NCBI RefSeq assembly: GCF_013184745.1
Contig: NZ_JAATVU010000001.1
Span: 186,001 to 250,000 of the forward strand
Direction of reading: 5' to 3'
From: Mangrovicoccus sp. HB161399
GTDB taxonomy: Bacteria > Pseudomonadota > Alphaproteobacteria > Rhodobacterales > Rhodobacteraceae
DNA length: 64,000 nucleotides
The notes below the pieces were generated by a model. It was not told the DNA's origin. It saw only the letters and a program-made list of their open reading frames with translations, and did no database searches. Within the stretch, counting starts at the first letter, position 1, and every line of letters begins with the position of its first letter. A program made the translations under genes and the position numbers. This document shows positions 55,424 through 64,000 of this stretch, piece by piece.

Positions 55424-57886
55424 ATGTCACTGACCAGCAAGATCGGGACGGCATTGCTGTCTTCTGCCCTGATCCTTTCTCTCGCAGCCTGCGAAGATGC
55501 CGAGCAGAAGGCCCAGCGGAAGTACGAGAACGCCGAGGCCCTGATCGAAGCCGGAGATCTGCAGCGCGCCGAGGTGGAGCTGCGCGGCATTTTCGACCTC
55601 ATGCCCGAGCATCTCGAGGCGCGCATGGCCTATGCCGACCTGCGCAGGGAGATGGGCGACATCCAGGAGGCCTACGGGCAGTACCTGCTGGCCGCGCAGC
55701 AGCACCCGAAGGTCTTCGAGGCGCGCATCAAGGCGGCCGAGATGTCGGCCCTGCTGGGCGATTTCGACCGGCTGGACAGCAACCTCGACCCCGCCGCCAC
55801 GCTCGAGCCCGAGAACCCCAGGGTGAATGCGCTGCTGCTGGTGCGCGACCTGCGCGACGCCCGCCGCGACAACGACACCTCGACGATCGAGGGAATCCGC
55901 GACCGGGCCAAGGCGCTGCTGGAGACGGACGGGTCCCTGGTCAACGCCCGCAACACCCTGATCGACGCCTCGCTCGCGCTCAACGATCCCTACGGCGCGC
56001 TCGAGCAGCTCGATGCCGCCATCGCACTCTATCCCAAGGAGATGCGCTACTACACGTTCAAGCTGCAGCTTCTGGGCCAGCTGAACGATTCAGAGGGCAT
56101 CGGCGCCGTGCTCAAGCAGGGCAGCGAGATGTTCCCCGACGACAAGACCTTCAAGCTGGGGCTTGTCCGCTGGTACCTGGGCAATGACGACAAGGCCTCT
56201 GCCGACGCCTTCATGAAGGCCGACGTGGAGCGCAAGGGCGACGACATCGTGCCGCGCATCGAATACGTCCAGTACCTGCTCCAGGTCGAGGGCACCGAGG
56301 CCGCGCTCGCCCAGATCGACGCCTATGTCGCCGAGGGGCTCGACGACATGATGTTCCGCACCCTGCGGGCCAGCACCATGTTCGACAACGGCCGGCGTGA
56401 CGAAGCCATCGAGGAGATGCGCAGCCTGCTCGCCACGGCCGACACGGAGAACGCCGACGACGAGACCCGCAGCTCGCAAATCGCGCTAGCGCGGATGCTG
56501 CAGGCGACCGGCAAGAGCGACGAGGCGGCGGAAATCGTCACGGCCGTGCTGGAGGCCGATCCCCGCCAGGTCGAGGCGCTGAAGCTGCAGGCCGAGCGGC
56601 TGATCGACCAGGACCGGGTCGGCGACGCCATCCTGTCGCTGCGCACCGCAATGGACCAGGCGCCCCGCGACGCCGCGCTGAACACGCTGATGGCGCGCGC
56701 CCACGAGCGCGAGGGCAACCGCGACCTGATGCGCGAGAACCTGCAGATCGCTGTCGAGAAGTCCGGCTATGCCAGTTCCGAGAGCCGCCGCTTCGCCCAG
56801 CTGCTGATCTCCGAGGAGAAATTCCAGACCGCCCGCGACGTGCTGACCAATGCCGTGCGGCGCGCCCCTGCCGATCTGGGCCTGCTGCAGATGCTCGCCC
56901 AAGTCTACATGGGCATGGCCGACTGGTCGCGCGCGGAGCAGATCATCAAGTCGCTCGGCGCGTCGGACGACCCGCAGGCGCAGGCCCTGTCCAACCAGAT
57001 GGAGGCGCAGCTGCTGAGCCGCATGCAGCGCACCGACGAAAGCATGGAACTGCTGCGCGGGATGATGGAGAACGACTCCACCGCGCTGATGGCGCAGGCG
57101 GCGATCATCCGCGCCCACCTGTCCAAGGGCGACGTCGCCGCGGCGCGCAGCTTCATGGACGAAGTTCTGTCCAAGACGCCGGATTCGCCCGGCCTCCGCT
57201 TCCTCAATGCCGCGCTGCTCGGGGTCGAGGGCAATTTCGGCGAGGCGGCCGCCGTCTACCGCGGCCTGATCGACGAGAACCCGCGGCAGGAGCTGGTCTG
57301 GCGCGCCTATGTCTCGACCCTGGCCAATTCCGGCGATGCCGCCGCGGCCGAGGCGGCACTGGACGAGGGCATGGCCGCCCTGCCGGACTCGATGAACCTT
57401 ATGTGGCAGAAGGCGGGCTTCGAGGAGAAATCCGGCAATGTCGAGGGCGCCATCGACATCTACCAGAAGCTGTATGACCGCAACAGCAACTCGACCATCG
57501 TCGCCAACAACCTGGCCAGCCTGATCACCTCCTACCGCGACAGCCAGGAGGATCTCAGCCGCGCCTATGTCATCGCGCGGCGCCTGAAGGGCACCCAGGT
57601 GCCGGCCTTCCAGGACACCTATGGCTGGATCGCCTTCCGGATGGGAAATGTCGAGGAGGCCCTGCCCTACCTGCAGAACGCCGCCGCCACGCTGTCCGGC
57701 GACCCGATGGTGCAGCAGCACTATGCCCGGGTCCTGGCCGCCGCGGGGCGCCCGGGGGATGCCGTGGCGGTCTTCGACCGCGCGCTGCAGCTGGCAGGCG
57801 ACGCCAAGGTCGAGCCCGACGTCGTCGCCGAGATCCAGGCCGCGCGGGACGAGGCCGCCGCCAAGGCCGCCGAAACGCCGAACTGA
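55424..57886 (+). CDS. TPR-repeat lipoprotein of the exosortase system (PrsT-like)
   Basis: Predicts 820 residues. The signal peptide ends in a lipobox (ILSLAAC, Cys23), so it is lipid-anchored in the envelope. The rest is a long array of tetratricopeptide helices (for example AEALIEAGDLQRAEVELRGI and later LLQMLAQVYMGMADWSRAEQ), the pattern of the PEP-CTERM/exosortase-associated TPR lipoprotein PrsT. A role in organising secretion or polymer assembly at the outer membrane is inferred. It starts 137 bp after the sugar transferase and is followed by a strong hairpin. Confidence 0.9.
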   Translation: MSLTSKIGTALLSSALILSLAACEDAEQKAQRKYENAEALIEAGDLQRAEVELRGIFDLMPEHLEARMAYADLRREMGDIQEAYGQYLLAAQQHPKVFEARIKAAEMSALLGDFDRLDSNLDPAATLEPENPRVNALLLVRDLRDARRDNDTSTIEGIRDRAKALLETDGSLVNARNTLIDASLALNDPYGALEQLDAAIALYPKEMRYYTFKLQLLGQLNDSEGIGAVLKQGSEMFPDDKTFKLGLVRWYLGNDDKASADAFMKADVERKGDDIVPRIEYVQYLLQVEGTEAALAQIDAYVAEGLDDMMFRTLRASTMFDNGRRDEAIEEMRSLLATADTENADDETRSSQIALARMLQATGKSDEAAEIVTAVLEADPRQVEALKLQAERLIDQDRVGDAILSLRTAMDQAPRDAALNTLMARAHEREGNRDLMRENLQIAVEKSGYASSESRRFAQLLISEEKFQTARDVLTNAVRRAPADLGLLQMLAQVYMGMADWSRAEQIIKSLGASDDPQAQALSNQMEAQLLSRMQRTDESMELLRGMMENDSTALMAQAAIIRAHLSKGDVAAARSFMDEVLSKTPDSPGLRFLNAALLGVEGNFGEAAAVYRGLIDENPRQELVWRAYVSTLANSGDAAAAEAALDEGMAALPDSMNLMWQKAGFEEKSGNVEGAIDIYQKLYDRNSNSTIVANNLASLITSYRDSQEDLSRAYVIARRLKGTQVPAFQDTYGWIAFRMGNVEEALPYLQNAAATLSGDPMVQQHYARVLAAAGRPGDAVAVFDRALQLAGDAKVEPDVVAEIQAARDEAAAKAAETPN

Positions 57887-57893
57887 TCCGCTG

Positions 57894-57918
57894 CCCCGGA
57901 CCGGCCGCCGGTCCGGGG
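57894..57918 (+). terminator. Strong hairpin after the TPR lipoprotein gene
   Basis: Eleven-bp perfect GC-rich stem (57894-57904 with 57908-57918, 3-nt loop), 7 bp past the stop. There is no U-tract, so it may be a partial terminator or an mRNA-stabilising structure within the arm. Confidence 0.5.
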
Positions 57919-58088
57919 CGCGCACATCCGCGTTCCGCGGCATGCCGATCCGGCGCCGCAAACTGTGGCAGCGCGAATACGCCGCCTCCGTTTCCTGCGT
58001 CTGCAGGGATCGACACGGTTGGGTTCGGCGGCAGCCCGGTCTAAGCTCCGCCGAGAAGCCCCAAGGGCACCCACTGACGAGGCACGGC

Positions 58089-58688
58089 ATGTTCAGACCG
58101 ATTATCGCAGCACTCTTCCTCATCTTTGCCGGGGCGATGGCCTATGCCCAGCAATACACGCTGGCACCGGGAGACACGCTGTCCGTGGAGGTTCTCGAGG
58201 ACCCGGCGCTGAACCGCAGCGTCCTGGTGCTTCCCGACGGCCGCATCAGCTTTCCCTTCGCAGGCAGCATCCAGGCAGAAGGCCGCACCCTGTCCCAGGT
58301 CCAGGCCAACCTGACCACCGCGCTGGCGCCGAACTTCGCGTCCTCCCCCACCGTCTTCGTCAATCTCGCGCAGCTGGCACCGGCCGAGAAGCGCGCCTAT
58401 GGCAACGAGAAGGTGATCGCCGTCTACTTCCTCGGCGAGGTCAACTCGCCCGGCCGCCTCGAGGTCCCCGCCGGCACGACGCTGCTGCAGGCGCTGTCCA
58501 TGGGCGGCGGCCTGACCAACTTCGCCGCGACCAAGCGCATCCAGCTGCGCCGCACCGACAGCAACGGCCGCGAAATCATCTACCGCTTCGACTACCGGGC
58601 GATTTCCCGCGGCGCGCAGATCACCGGCACCACCACCATGGCCGACGGCGACGTGATTCTCGTGCCGCAGCGCCGCCTGTTCGAGTGA
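58089..58688 (+). CDS. Polysaccharide export protein (Wza/poly_export family)
   Basis: Predicts 199 residues with a cleavable signal peptide (about 1-20, AYA then QQYT). The poly_export domain starts at YTLAPGDTLSVEVLEDP and continues with VLVLPDGRISFPFAG; a soluble ligand-binding beta-grasp (SLBB) domain follows (VYFLGEVNSPGRLEVPAGTT). It lacks the N-terminal lipobox and the long C-terminal helix of E. coli Wza, so it is a short periplasmic form; how it reaches the outer membrane is unclear. It lies 13 bp upstream of the beta-barrel gene. Confidence 0.9.
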   Translation: MFRPIIAALFLIFAGAMAYAQQYTLAPGDTLSVEVLEDPALNRSVLVLPDGRISFPFAGSIQAEGRTLSQVQANLTTALAPNFASSPTVFVNLAQLAPAEKRAYGNEKVIAVYFLGEVNSPGRLEVPAGTTLLQALSMGGGLTNFAATKRIQLRRTDSNGREIIYRFDYRAISRGAQITGTTTMADGDVILVPQRRLFE

Positions 58689-58701
58689 CGGAGCGGTCCG
58701 C

Positions 58702-60084
58702 GTGAGTTGCCGCAGCCTCCTGGCCAGCGCCGTCACCGGCGGCGCTGTTGTTTTCGCCGTCCCGGCAGCGTCGCAGCAGGCCGACGGGCAGGGCACCATC
58801 CTTACGGCCCGGATCAGCAGCTCTGCCGAGGCGGACGACAACTATTCGCTCTCCGATACCTCGCCGGGCAATGCCTTCCTCTGGAACAACACGCTGTCCC
58901 TGGGCATCTCCAGCGCCACGCCGATTGCCAGCCTGAGCGGCCAGGTTTCCGGCGTGCTGCGCTTCGCGGACCTGCCCGTGACCGGAACCGAGACCGATCT
59001 GGACGACGGGACGGTCAATCTGGCCTACCAGCGGGCCATCGACGACAGCAGCTTCGCCTTCAACCTCTTCGCCAACGACGCGGATGTCCAATTCCTCGAC
59101 CCGCTGAACTTCATCAACGACGACGGCAGTTTCGACGACACCTCGGGGACCGGACGGCGGACGCTCGTGCGCGGGGATTTCGCGCTGGAGCTCAATGGCG
59201 ACGGCCCGATCCGCTTCGCCCTCACGGGACGGGCCTCGGACACCAGCTACTACGACACCAACGGCGGCACCGGCCTGTCGGACCGCGAGACCGAGGAACT
59301 CACCGCGACGGTCGGGTTCGACACGACCGAAACTGCCGAGATCTACGTCGAGGCGAATGGCTACAACGACGAGCGCGGCAACGGAAACGACACCCAGTCC
59401 GCCTCGCTGCGGGTCGGCACCAAGGCAGATGTCAGCCCGGTCACCACGATCGATGCCAACATCGGCTACCAGCAGGTCGATACCGACTATGACGACGGCA
59501 GCAGCAAGACCCGGGACGGGCTTGTCGGCGCGCTGAAGCTGACCCGCGACCTGGCCAACGGCAGCGCCTTCGCAAGCGCGTCCAGCACCAACTACGCCGG
59601 CGGCGACAAGACCGATCTGATGGTGGGACGCGAGCTGGAAACCCCGACCGGCAGCTTCAGCGGCCAGGTCGGCGCGAGCATCACCAGCCTGTCGGATGCC
59701 AGCCCGATCTTCCAGCTGGCCTATGCCACCGCCGGGCCGACTTCGCAGTTCAACATCAGCCTGGACCAGGACGTGTCGCTCAACGACAATTTCAACGACC
59801 AGCTGAACCTCAACCTGAACGCAAGCTACAGGCAGCTGATCAACCCGACTTCCTCCTTCACGCTCTCGGCACTGGCCGGGCGCAGGCAGGACCTGGAGTC
59901 GGAGTATGACGACAACAGCCTCAGCCGGCTCACCCTGCTGGCCAGTTACGACCAGGACATCACCCGCGACTGGTCGGTCTCGACGGGCCTGCGCCACCGT
60001 ACACGGGTCGAAGACAATGGCGGCGATGCCTCGTCGAATTCGGTCTTTTTCACCCTGACGCGGAGCTTCTCGGCGCGCCGGTAA
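58702..60084 (+). CDS. Outer-membrane beta-barrel protein of the exosortase locus
   Basis: Predicts 460 residues from a GTG, with a signal peptide (about 1-24). The body alternates hydrophobic and polar residues with regular turns rich in Asp, Asn and Gly, as expected for an outer-membrane beta-barrel, and the last strand runs [13 protein letters not shown] (aromatic, near the end, though followed by basic residues). Its place in an exosortase/exopolysaccharide locus matches the conserved beta-barrel genes of these systems; a role as export pore or channel is inferred. Confidence 0.8.
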   Translation: MSCRSLLASAVTGGAVVFAVPAASQQADGQGTILTARISSSAEADDNYSLSDTSPGNAFLWNNTLSLGISSATPIASLSGQVSGVLRFADLPVTGTETDLDDGTVNLAYQRAIDDSSFAFNLFANDADVQFLDPLNFINDDGSFDDTSGTGRRTLVRGDFALELNGDGPIRFALTGRASDTSYYDTNGGTGLSDRETEELTATVGFDTTETAEIYVEANGYNDERGNGNDTQSASLRVGTKADVSPVTTIDANIGYQQVDTDYDDGSSKTRDGLVGALKLTRDLANGSAFASASSTNYAGGDKTDLMVGRELETPTGSFSGQVGASITSLSDASPIFQLAYATAGPTSQFNISLDQDVSLNDNFNDQLNLNLNASYRQLINPTSSFTLSALAGRRQDLESEYDDNSLSRLTLLASYDQDITRDWSVSTGLRHRTRVEDNGGDASSNSVFFTLTRSFSARR

Positions 60085-60121
60085 CTAAATCTGGAGCCTT
60101 CACCCAATTATCAGGTGTATG

Positions 60122-60163
60122 CCCGGGAATCGGCCTTTATAGGTGGTTCCCGGGTTTTCTTTT
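60122..60163 (+). terminator. U-tract terminator directly in front of xrtD
   Basis: CCCGGGAA (60122-60129) pairs with TTCCCGGG (60147-60154), 17-nt loop, followed immediately by TTTTCTTTT (60155-60163). This is a textbook intrinsic terminator, and the xrtD start lies only 13 bp further on, so it can act as an attenuator or as the end of the upstream transcript. Confidence 0.8.
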
Positions 60164-60176
60164 GCGAGGCTTTGGA

Positions 60177-61778
60177 ATGTCAGTGGATTCGACCGATCTT
60201 GGGGTGGGCCCGGCCAACACGCCGGTTTCCGTGAACTGGCGCGGCTTTGCCTGGCTAGTGCTCGCCGTGGTCGCCTCGCTGCCCGTGTTCTGGTACGGAT
60301 TCACCTCGCTGGCCCGCGCCTGGGTGACGCCGGAATACAGCCACGGTCCGCTGATCCCGCTGATCTCGCTCTACCTCTTCCTGCGCGAGCTGCGCCACAG
60401 CCCGCCGACGCCGGACCATGTCCGCCTGCGCTGGCCGGGGGTCGCCGTCGCGCTCTTCGCGATCCTGGTCGCGATGATCGGCAACATCGTCGATATCGCC
60501 GACATCGTCTGCTACGCGCTGATCATCTGGATCATGGGGCTGGTGCTGATCTGCTTCGGCTGGGACCGCGGCCGCCGCCACTGGGCGCCGGTGCTGCACC
60601 TGGTCTTCATGCTGCCGCTGCCGCAGCTGTTCTACTGGAAGCTGTCGATCTTCCTGCAGGGCGTGTCGTCGGAGCTGGGCGTCGCGGTGGTGCAGCTGGC
60701 CGGGATCCCGGTCTATCTGGACGGCAACATCATCGACCTGGGCGTCTACAAGCTGCAGGTCGCCGAGGCCTGCTCTGGGCTGCGCTACCTGTTCCCGATC
60801 CTCAGCTTTTCCTACCTGTTCTCGATCCTCTACCGCGGGCCGTTCTGGCACAAGGCAGTGATGCTGCTCTCCGCCGCTCCGATCACCGTGGCGATGAACA
60901 GCTTCCGGATCGGCATGATCGGCATCCTGGTGAACTATTACGGGATCGAGCAGGCCGAGGGCTTCCTGCATTTCTTCGAGGGCTGGGTGATCTTCCTGGC
61001 CTGCGTCGGCATCCTGTTCCTGATGGCCATGGGCCTGCAGCGCCTGACGCCGAACCCCCTGCCCCTGAGCCAGGCGATCGACCTGGAGACCCACGGGCTG
61101 GGCCGCGAGGCGCGCCGCATCTTCGCCGTAGCGCCCAGCGGCGCGCTGATCGCCGCGACGCTGCTGACCGTCGCCATGTCCATCGGCTGGACCCAGGTGC
61201 GCGAACCCGAGATCGTCGCGCCCGAACGGCAGTCCTTCCTGCTCTTCCCGCGCAGCTTCGGCGACTGGTACGGCGATTTCACCCGTCTCGACCCGGCGGT
61301 GGAGAAGGTGCTGGGGGCCGATGACTACGTCACGGCGATGTACCACAACACCAAGACCGGCGAGACCTTCGACTTCTTCTCGGCCTATTACAAGGACCAG
61401 ACCGACGGCGGCGGGCTGCATTCGCCCGAGGTCTGCCTGCCCAACGGCGGCTGGGAGGTCTACAGTCTCGCCCCCTACCAGGTCGACATGACCGATGCCG
61501 GCTACGGCGTCTTCGACGTGAACCGCGCGGTGATCCAGAAGGGCATGCACAGCCAGCTGGTCTATTACTGGTTCGAGCAGCGCGGCAAGCGGATGACCAA
61601 CGACTTCCTCACCAAGCTGTCGGTGCTGAAGGATGCCTGGCTGATCCACCGCAAGGACGGCTCCATCGTCCGCTTCGTGACCGAGATCCGCGATGGCGAC
61701 GAGGCCGATGCCGACCGCCGCCTGCAGGAAATCATGCAGCAGGTCCTCGTCCCGCTGCCGCGCTACCTGCCGCAGTGA
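60177..61778 (+). CDS. xrtD: Exosortase D (XrtD), VPLPA-CTERM type, with C-terminal EpsI-like domain
   Basis: Integral-membrane sorting protease-transpeptidase for proteins with a VPLPA-CTERM tail. It predicts 533 residues from the ATG at 60177; GAGG lies 7-8 nt upstream. The exosortase core has about eight helices and the catalytic triad: Cys199 in AEACSGLRY, Arg244 in NSFRIGMIG and His265 in FLHFFEGW. The C-terminal part (about 330-533) resembles EpsI, the domain fused in exosortase D. It is the last gene of the rightward arm, separated from it by a U-tract terminator. The target type is represented at 10743-11720. Confidence 0.93.
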   Translation: MSVDSTDLGVGPANTPVSVNWRGFAWLVLAVVASLPVFWYGFTSLARAWVTPEYSHGPLIPLISLYLFLRELRHSPPTPDHVRLRWPGVAVALFAILVAMIGNIVDIADIVCYALIIWIMGLVLICFGWDRGRRHWAPVLHLVFMLPLPQLFYWKLSIFLQGVSSELGVAVVQLAGIPVYLDGNIIDLGVYKLQVAEACSGLRYLFPILSFSYLFSILYRGPFWHKAVMLLSAAPITVAMNSFRIGMIGILVNYYGIEQAEGFLHFFEGWVIFLACVGILFLMAMGLQRLTPNPLPLSQAIDLETHGLGREARRIFAVAPSGALIAATLLTVAMSIGWTQVREPEIVAPERQSFLLFPRSFGDWYGDFTRLDPAVEKVLGADDYVTAMYHNTKTGETFDFFSAYYKDQTDGGGLHSPEVCLPNGGWEVYSLAPYQVDMTDAGYGVFDVNRAVIQKGMHSQLVYYWFEQRGKRMTNDFLTKLSVLKDAWLIHRKDGSIVRFVTEIRDGDEADADRRLQEIMQQVLVPLPRYLPQ

Positions 61779-61868
61779 CGAAAGCCGCGAAGCACAACCG
61801 CGGCGGGAGAGGAAGGGGCTTGCGCCCCCGACCCGTCCGCCTATCCTCCCGCCACAAACGCGGCTGAC

Positions 61869-62540
61869 ATGCCAGAGGATGCCTTGCCCACCAGCGCGCC
61901 CACACAGCCCCGCGAACCCCAGGCCGCCGTGGTCCTGCTGATCATCGTCAACTGCGCCGTCGAGGCGGTGCTCCAGCTCGCGGACTACCGGCTGATCGGT
62001 TCGCCCTACTGGCGCAGCTGGACCTACGACAATTTCGCCTTCTACGCGCCGCTGCTGCGCGACTGGCAGCCGAACTACCCGCTGCAGCCGGTGGCCATGT
62101 TCGTCACCTATGCCTTCCTGCATGCCGGCTGGCTGCACCTGCTGGTCAACATGCTGGCGCTGTCGAGCTTCGGCACCGAGATCGCCCGCCAGGCCGGGAC
62201 GCAGAAATTCCTCGCCGCCTACCTCCTGACTGCGATCGGCGGTGCCGCCTGCTACGGCGCGCTGTCGGACTCCCCCACCCCGATGGTCGGCGCCTCCGGC
62301 GCGCTGTTCGGGCTGCTCGGGGTGTGGATCTGCTGGGGCTACCTGGAACGGCGGCATTACGGCGAGGGCATGCGCGAGATCTGGCGCGCGCTGTTCATCC
62401 TCGTGGCCTACAACGTGGTGTTCTACGTTCTGCTGCACGGCCAGCTCGCCTGGGAAACCCATCTGGGCGGCTTCCTGACCGGCTGGGCGCTCGCGATGTT
62501 CTGGGGGCGCCCGATCTACCGCCGCAAGAGCCGCGCCTGA
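61869..62540 (+). CDS. Rhomboid family intramembrane serine protease
   Basis: Predicts 223 residues with about six helices. The active-site residues are Ser143 in VGASGALFG and His198 in WETHLGGF, with the oxyanion/structural HLLVN (His90, Asn94) in the second helix. These fit GlpG-type rhomboids. It lies 90 bp downstream of xrtD and on the same strand, so it may share its transcript. The family is not an exosortase partner by rule; its closeness is noted, not interpreted. Confidence 0.9.
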   Translation: MPEDALPTSAPTQPREPQAAVVLLIIVNCAVEAVLQLADYRLIGSPYWRSWTYDNFAFYAPLLRDWQPNYPLQPVAMFVTYAFLHAGWLHLLVNMLALSSFGTEIARQAGTQKFLAAYLLTAIGGAACYGALSDSPTPMVGASGALFGLLGVWICWGYLERRHYGEGMREIWRALFILVAYNVVFYVLLHGQLAWETHLGGFLTGWALAMFWGRPIYRRKSRA

Positions 62541-62552
62541 TCCAGGAAAAGA

Positions 62553-62585
62553 AGCGGCCCGGTCTGGGCTGACCGCGGCCGCTTG
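62553..62585 (+). terminator. Hairpin after the rhomboid gene
   Basis: An 8-bp stem (AAGCGGCC with GGCCGCTT) continued by CGGTC/GACCG inside it with one bulged C, 6-nt loop; it starts 13 bp past the stop. No U-tract. Confidence 0.55.
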
Positions 62586-62798
62586 TCAGAGGAAGGGGTA
62601 ACTGGAACACTCGTACACATGCGCCGCACGTGACCTCGACGCAGGTTCAGCTTGCGCCCCTGCGCCTTGATCTGCACATGGAAACGTTGCCTCGAAGTTA
62701 CCTCATCGCCGGGTTTGCCCAAGGCTCCGCCAATCCGGCAGGCACATGCCGGGAAAACAGGCGGGATATGCACCCCGGACCGCCGCCGGGGCGCGGCG

Positions 62799-63143
62799 TC
62801 AGTAGAAGATATCCGGGAAGGACATCCGCGCGGCATCCGCGTCGATCCTGAGAAGCGCCTCGTAATCGGCCGGATCGAAGGGCTCGGAGGCCGGCACGAC
62901 CTCGCGGCCGAACAGCCAGGACAGCCGTCCGGCATCGAGATTGCCCCGCTCGAAGGGCTCCTCGCCGAAATGCTCCCAGAGCGCGGCCATGAAGGCCTCG
63001 TCCACCGCCTTGTCCACGGCCTTGCGGTCGCGGAACCGTTCGCGCCGGGTGATCGGCGTCACGCCGCGCGGATTGGCACGGCGGATGGTGAACTGGTAAT
63101 CGGTCCCGGGATAGCGGCCCGGGAAGCCCCTGTGCTTCAACAT
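62799..63143 (-). CDS. Conserved-looking protein of unknown function
   Basis: Predicts 114 residues from the ATG at 63143; the frame extends upstream, but that part overlaps the preceding gene and reads as Arg/Gly-rich noise. It is soluble and charged, opening HRGFPGRYPGTDYQFTIRR and ending SFPDIFY. I recognise no domain. Its start overlaps the stop of the gene upstream by 7 bp, so the two form a translationally coupled pair. Confidence 0.65.
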   Translation of the reverse strand: MLKHRGFPGRYPGTDYQFTIRRANPRGVTPITRRERFRDRKAVDKAVDEAFMAALWEHFGEEPFERGNLDAGRLSWLFGREVVPASEPFDPADYEALLRIDADAARMSFPDIFY

Positions 63144-63478
63144 TTCAACCTCGCATGGGCGATCCAGCGCGCCCGCTTGTCCGGATCGGCCAGAAGGCCT
63201 TCGATCCGCTCTCCGGTGCCCGGCGCCGGGCGCGTCCCGCCCGGCAGCGCGCCGCCCGCGCGGACCTCCAGCCCGGGACCCGCATCGCGGATCTCCACCA
63301 CCGGCGAAAAGCCCCGCAGATCCTGCAGCATCCGCCACAGATCCTTGCGGATCTCATGGGCCAGAACCACCGGCCGCAGCTGCGGAAACGCCGCCGCCGC
63401 AGACACGTCGAACCGCGCCCGCCCCGGACGGGACAGGGTCACGCAGCCCGGAACGCGGGTCACCTGCCAGCGGCGCAT
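63137..63478 (-). CDS. Protein of unknown function, coupled to the next gene
   Basis: Predicts 113 residues from the ATG at 63478, preceded by GAAGAGGGG. It is cytosolic by appearance, with PVVLAHEIRKDLWRMLQDL as its most regular helix. I do not recognise the family. It overlaps the following 114-residue gene by 7 bp and is divergent from the MFS transporter gene, with 81 bp between starts. Confidence 0.65.
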   Translation of the reverse strand: MRRWQVTRVPGCVTLSRPGRARFDVSAAAAFPQLRPVVLAHEIRKDLWRMLQDLRGFSPVVEIRDAGPGLEVRAGGALPGGTRPAPGTGERIEGLLADPDKRARWIAHARLKC

Positions 63479-63559
63479 CTTCGGCCCCTCTTCTCGCCCG
63501 CCGCGATTGCAGCACGGCAGCCATGGACAAGGCCGCTCTTTGACGGCATGTGAGGAACA

Positions 63560-64000
63560 ATGCAAGCCATGCCTTCGCGCTTCCTCGACAGGCGCACCCC
63601 GCCCAAAATCCTGACGCTCGTGATCATCGCCGGCCTGTCGGCGGCGACCATGAACATCTACCTGCCCTCGCTGCCGCGCATGACCGAGCATTTCGGCACG
63701 GATTACGCGCTCATGCAGGCCTCCGTCACCGTCTACCTGGCGATGAACGCGGTGCTGCAGCTGGGCATCGGCCCGATCTCGGACCGGTTCGGGCGGCGCC
63801 CGGTGCTGCTGGTGGCCTGCGGCCTGTTCTGCCTTGCCACCGCGGGCATCCTGATGGCGCCGACGATCGGCATCTTCCTCGCCTTCCGCATGGCCCAGGC
63901 CGTGATCGTCTCGGCGCTGGTGCTGAGCCGCGCCATCGTGCGCGACATGTACCCGTCCGACCAGGCGGCGTCGCGCATCGGCTATGTCACCATGGGCATG
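63560..64000 (+). CDS. MFS drug-resistance transporter (Bcr/CflA type), 3' end missing
   Basis: The frame is open to the right edge with 147 codons visible, against about 400 in the family. It has four hydrophobic helices and the Bcr/CflA opening: SAATMNIYLPSLPRMTEHFG, the inter-helix motif GPISDRFGRRPVLL (the MFS motif A) and AVIVSALVLSRAIVRDMYP. Either the ATG at 63560 (GAGGA 3 nt before) or the one at 63569 could be the start. It is an inner-membrane proton-driven exporter by family; the substrate is unknown. Confidence 0.88.
   Translation, partial: MQAMPSRFLDRRTPPKILTLVIIAGLSAATMNIYLPSLPRMTEHFGTDYALMQASVTVYLAMNAVLQLGIGPISDRFGRRPVLLVACGLFCLATAGILMAPTIGIFLAFRMAQAVIVSALVLSRAIVRDMYPSDQAASRIGYVTMGM

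Noticed and set aside
60255-62462. Minus-strand open frame opposite xrtD and the rhomboid gene
   Set aside because: Antisense to two genes with intact catalytic motifs; Asp/Gln/His-rich translation without domains.

Overview
This window is a piece of a high-GC (roughly two-thirds G+C by eye) alphaproteobacterial chromosome, most likely from the Rhodobacteraceae (Rhodobacterales). The grounds are the zinc-ribbon protein beside ftsE-ftsX, an alphaproteobacterial/plant-type glutamate-cysteine ligase next to rsmE and ubiA, a pyrC-like/plsY pair, the moaE-moaD-pgsA cluster near uvrC, and above all an exosortase D (XrtD) locus together with a VPLPA-CTERM protein, a sorting system known mainly from this group. 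I see no tRNA, rRNA, CRISPR array, insertion sequence or prophage. Nearly all the DNA is closely packed protein genes, many with ATGA or GTGA stop/start overlaps.

Region by region. 1-6.8 kb: the 3' end of accA, a small lipoprotein, a zinc-ribbon membrane protein divergent from ftsE-ftsX-plsC-PPOX flavoprotein, then a cyclopropane-fatty-acid-synthase-like methyltransferase. 6.8-7.3 kb: an AT-rich island holding one tiny zinc-ribbon gene. 7.3-12 kb: carB and a secreted choice-of-anchor A protein ending in a VPLPA-CTERM sorting tail. 12-21 kb: a ring-cleaving dioxygenase/hydrolase pair facing a complete five-gene oligopeptide ABC importer, then a PhnM-like amidohydrolase and yqgE. 21-26 kb: a DsbD-like periplasmic protein, the lipoprotein-release pair lolC/E-lolD, a YdcZ-type transporter, about 1.2 kb without a recognisable gene, and a von Willebrand (DUF1194) protein. 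26-31 kb: a two-gene RND efflux pump. 31-43 kb: housekeeping genes (a pyrC-like gene that has lost its catalytic residues, plsY, an OmpA-family protein, ubiA, rsmE, gshA, moaE, moaD, pgsA) mixed with small conserved unknowns. 43-50.7 kb: a TPR-sulfotransferase, about 1 kb without a gene, uvrC, a pteridine-reductase-like SDR, a Ca/Na antiporter and an S49 peptidase.

50.8-62.6 kb is the most coherent system in the window: an exopolysaccharide/exosortase locus built as two divergent arms. The leftward arm makes an ExeA-type ATPase, a Wzz/GumC-type chain-length protein and a separate BY-type tyrosine kinase. The rightward arm makes the initiating sugar transferase, a PrsT-like TPR lipoprotein, a Wza-like export protein, an outer-membrane beta-barrel protein and the exosortase XrtD, followed by a rhomboid protease. 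Between the arms lie 483 bp of relatively AT-rich DNA with two perfect palindromes. A U-tract terminator sits directly in front of the xrtD ribosome-binding site. The expected substrate class of XrtD is represented in the same window by the VPLPA-CTERM protein about 49 kb away, so surface polysaccharide assembly and protein sorting can be linked within this one sequence.

62.8-64 kb: two overlapping small unknown genes and the 5' part of a Bcr/CflA-type drug transporter that runs off the right edge. All function calls rest on reading the translated sequence and on recalled family features; no database search was possible.
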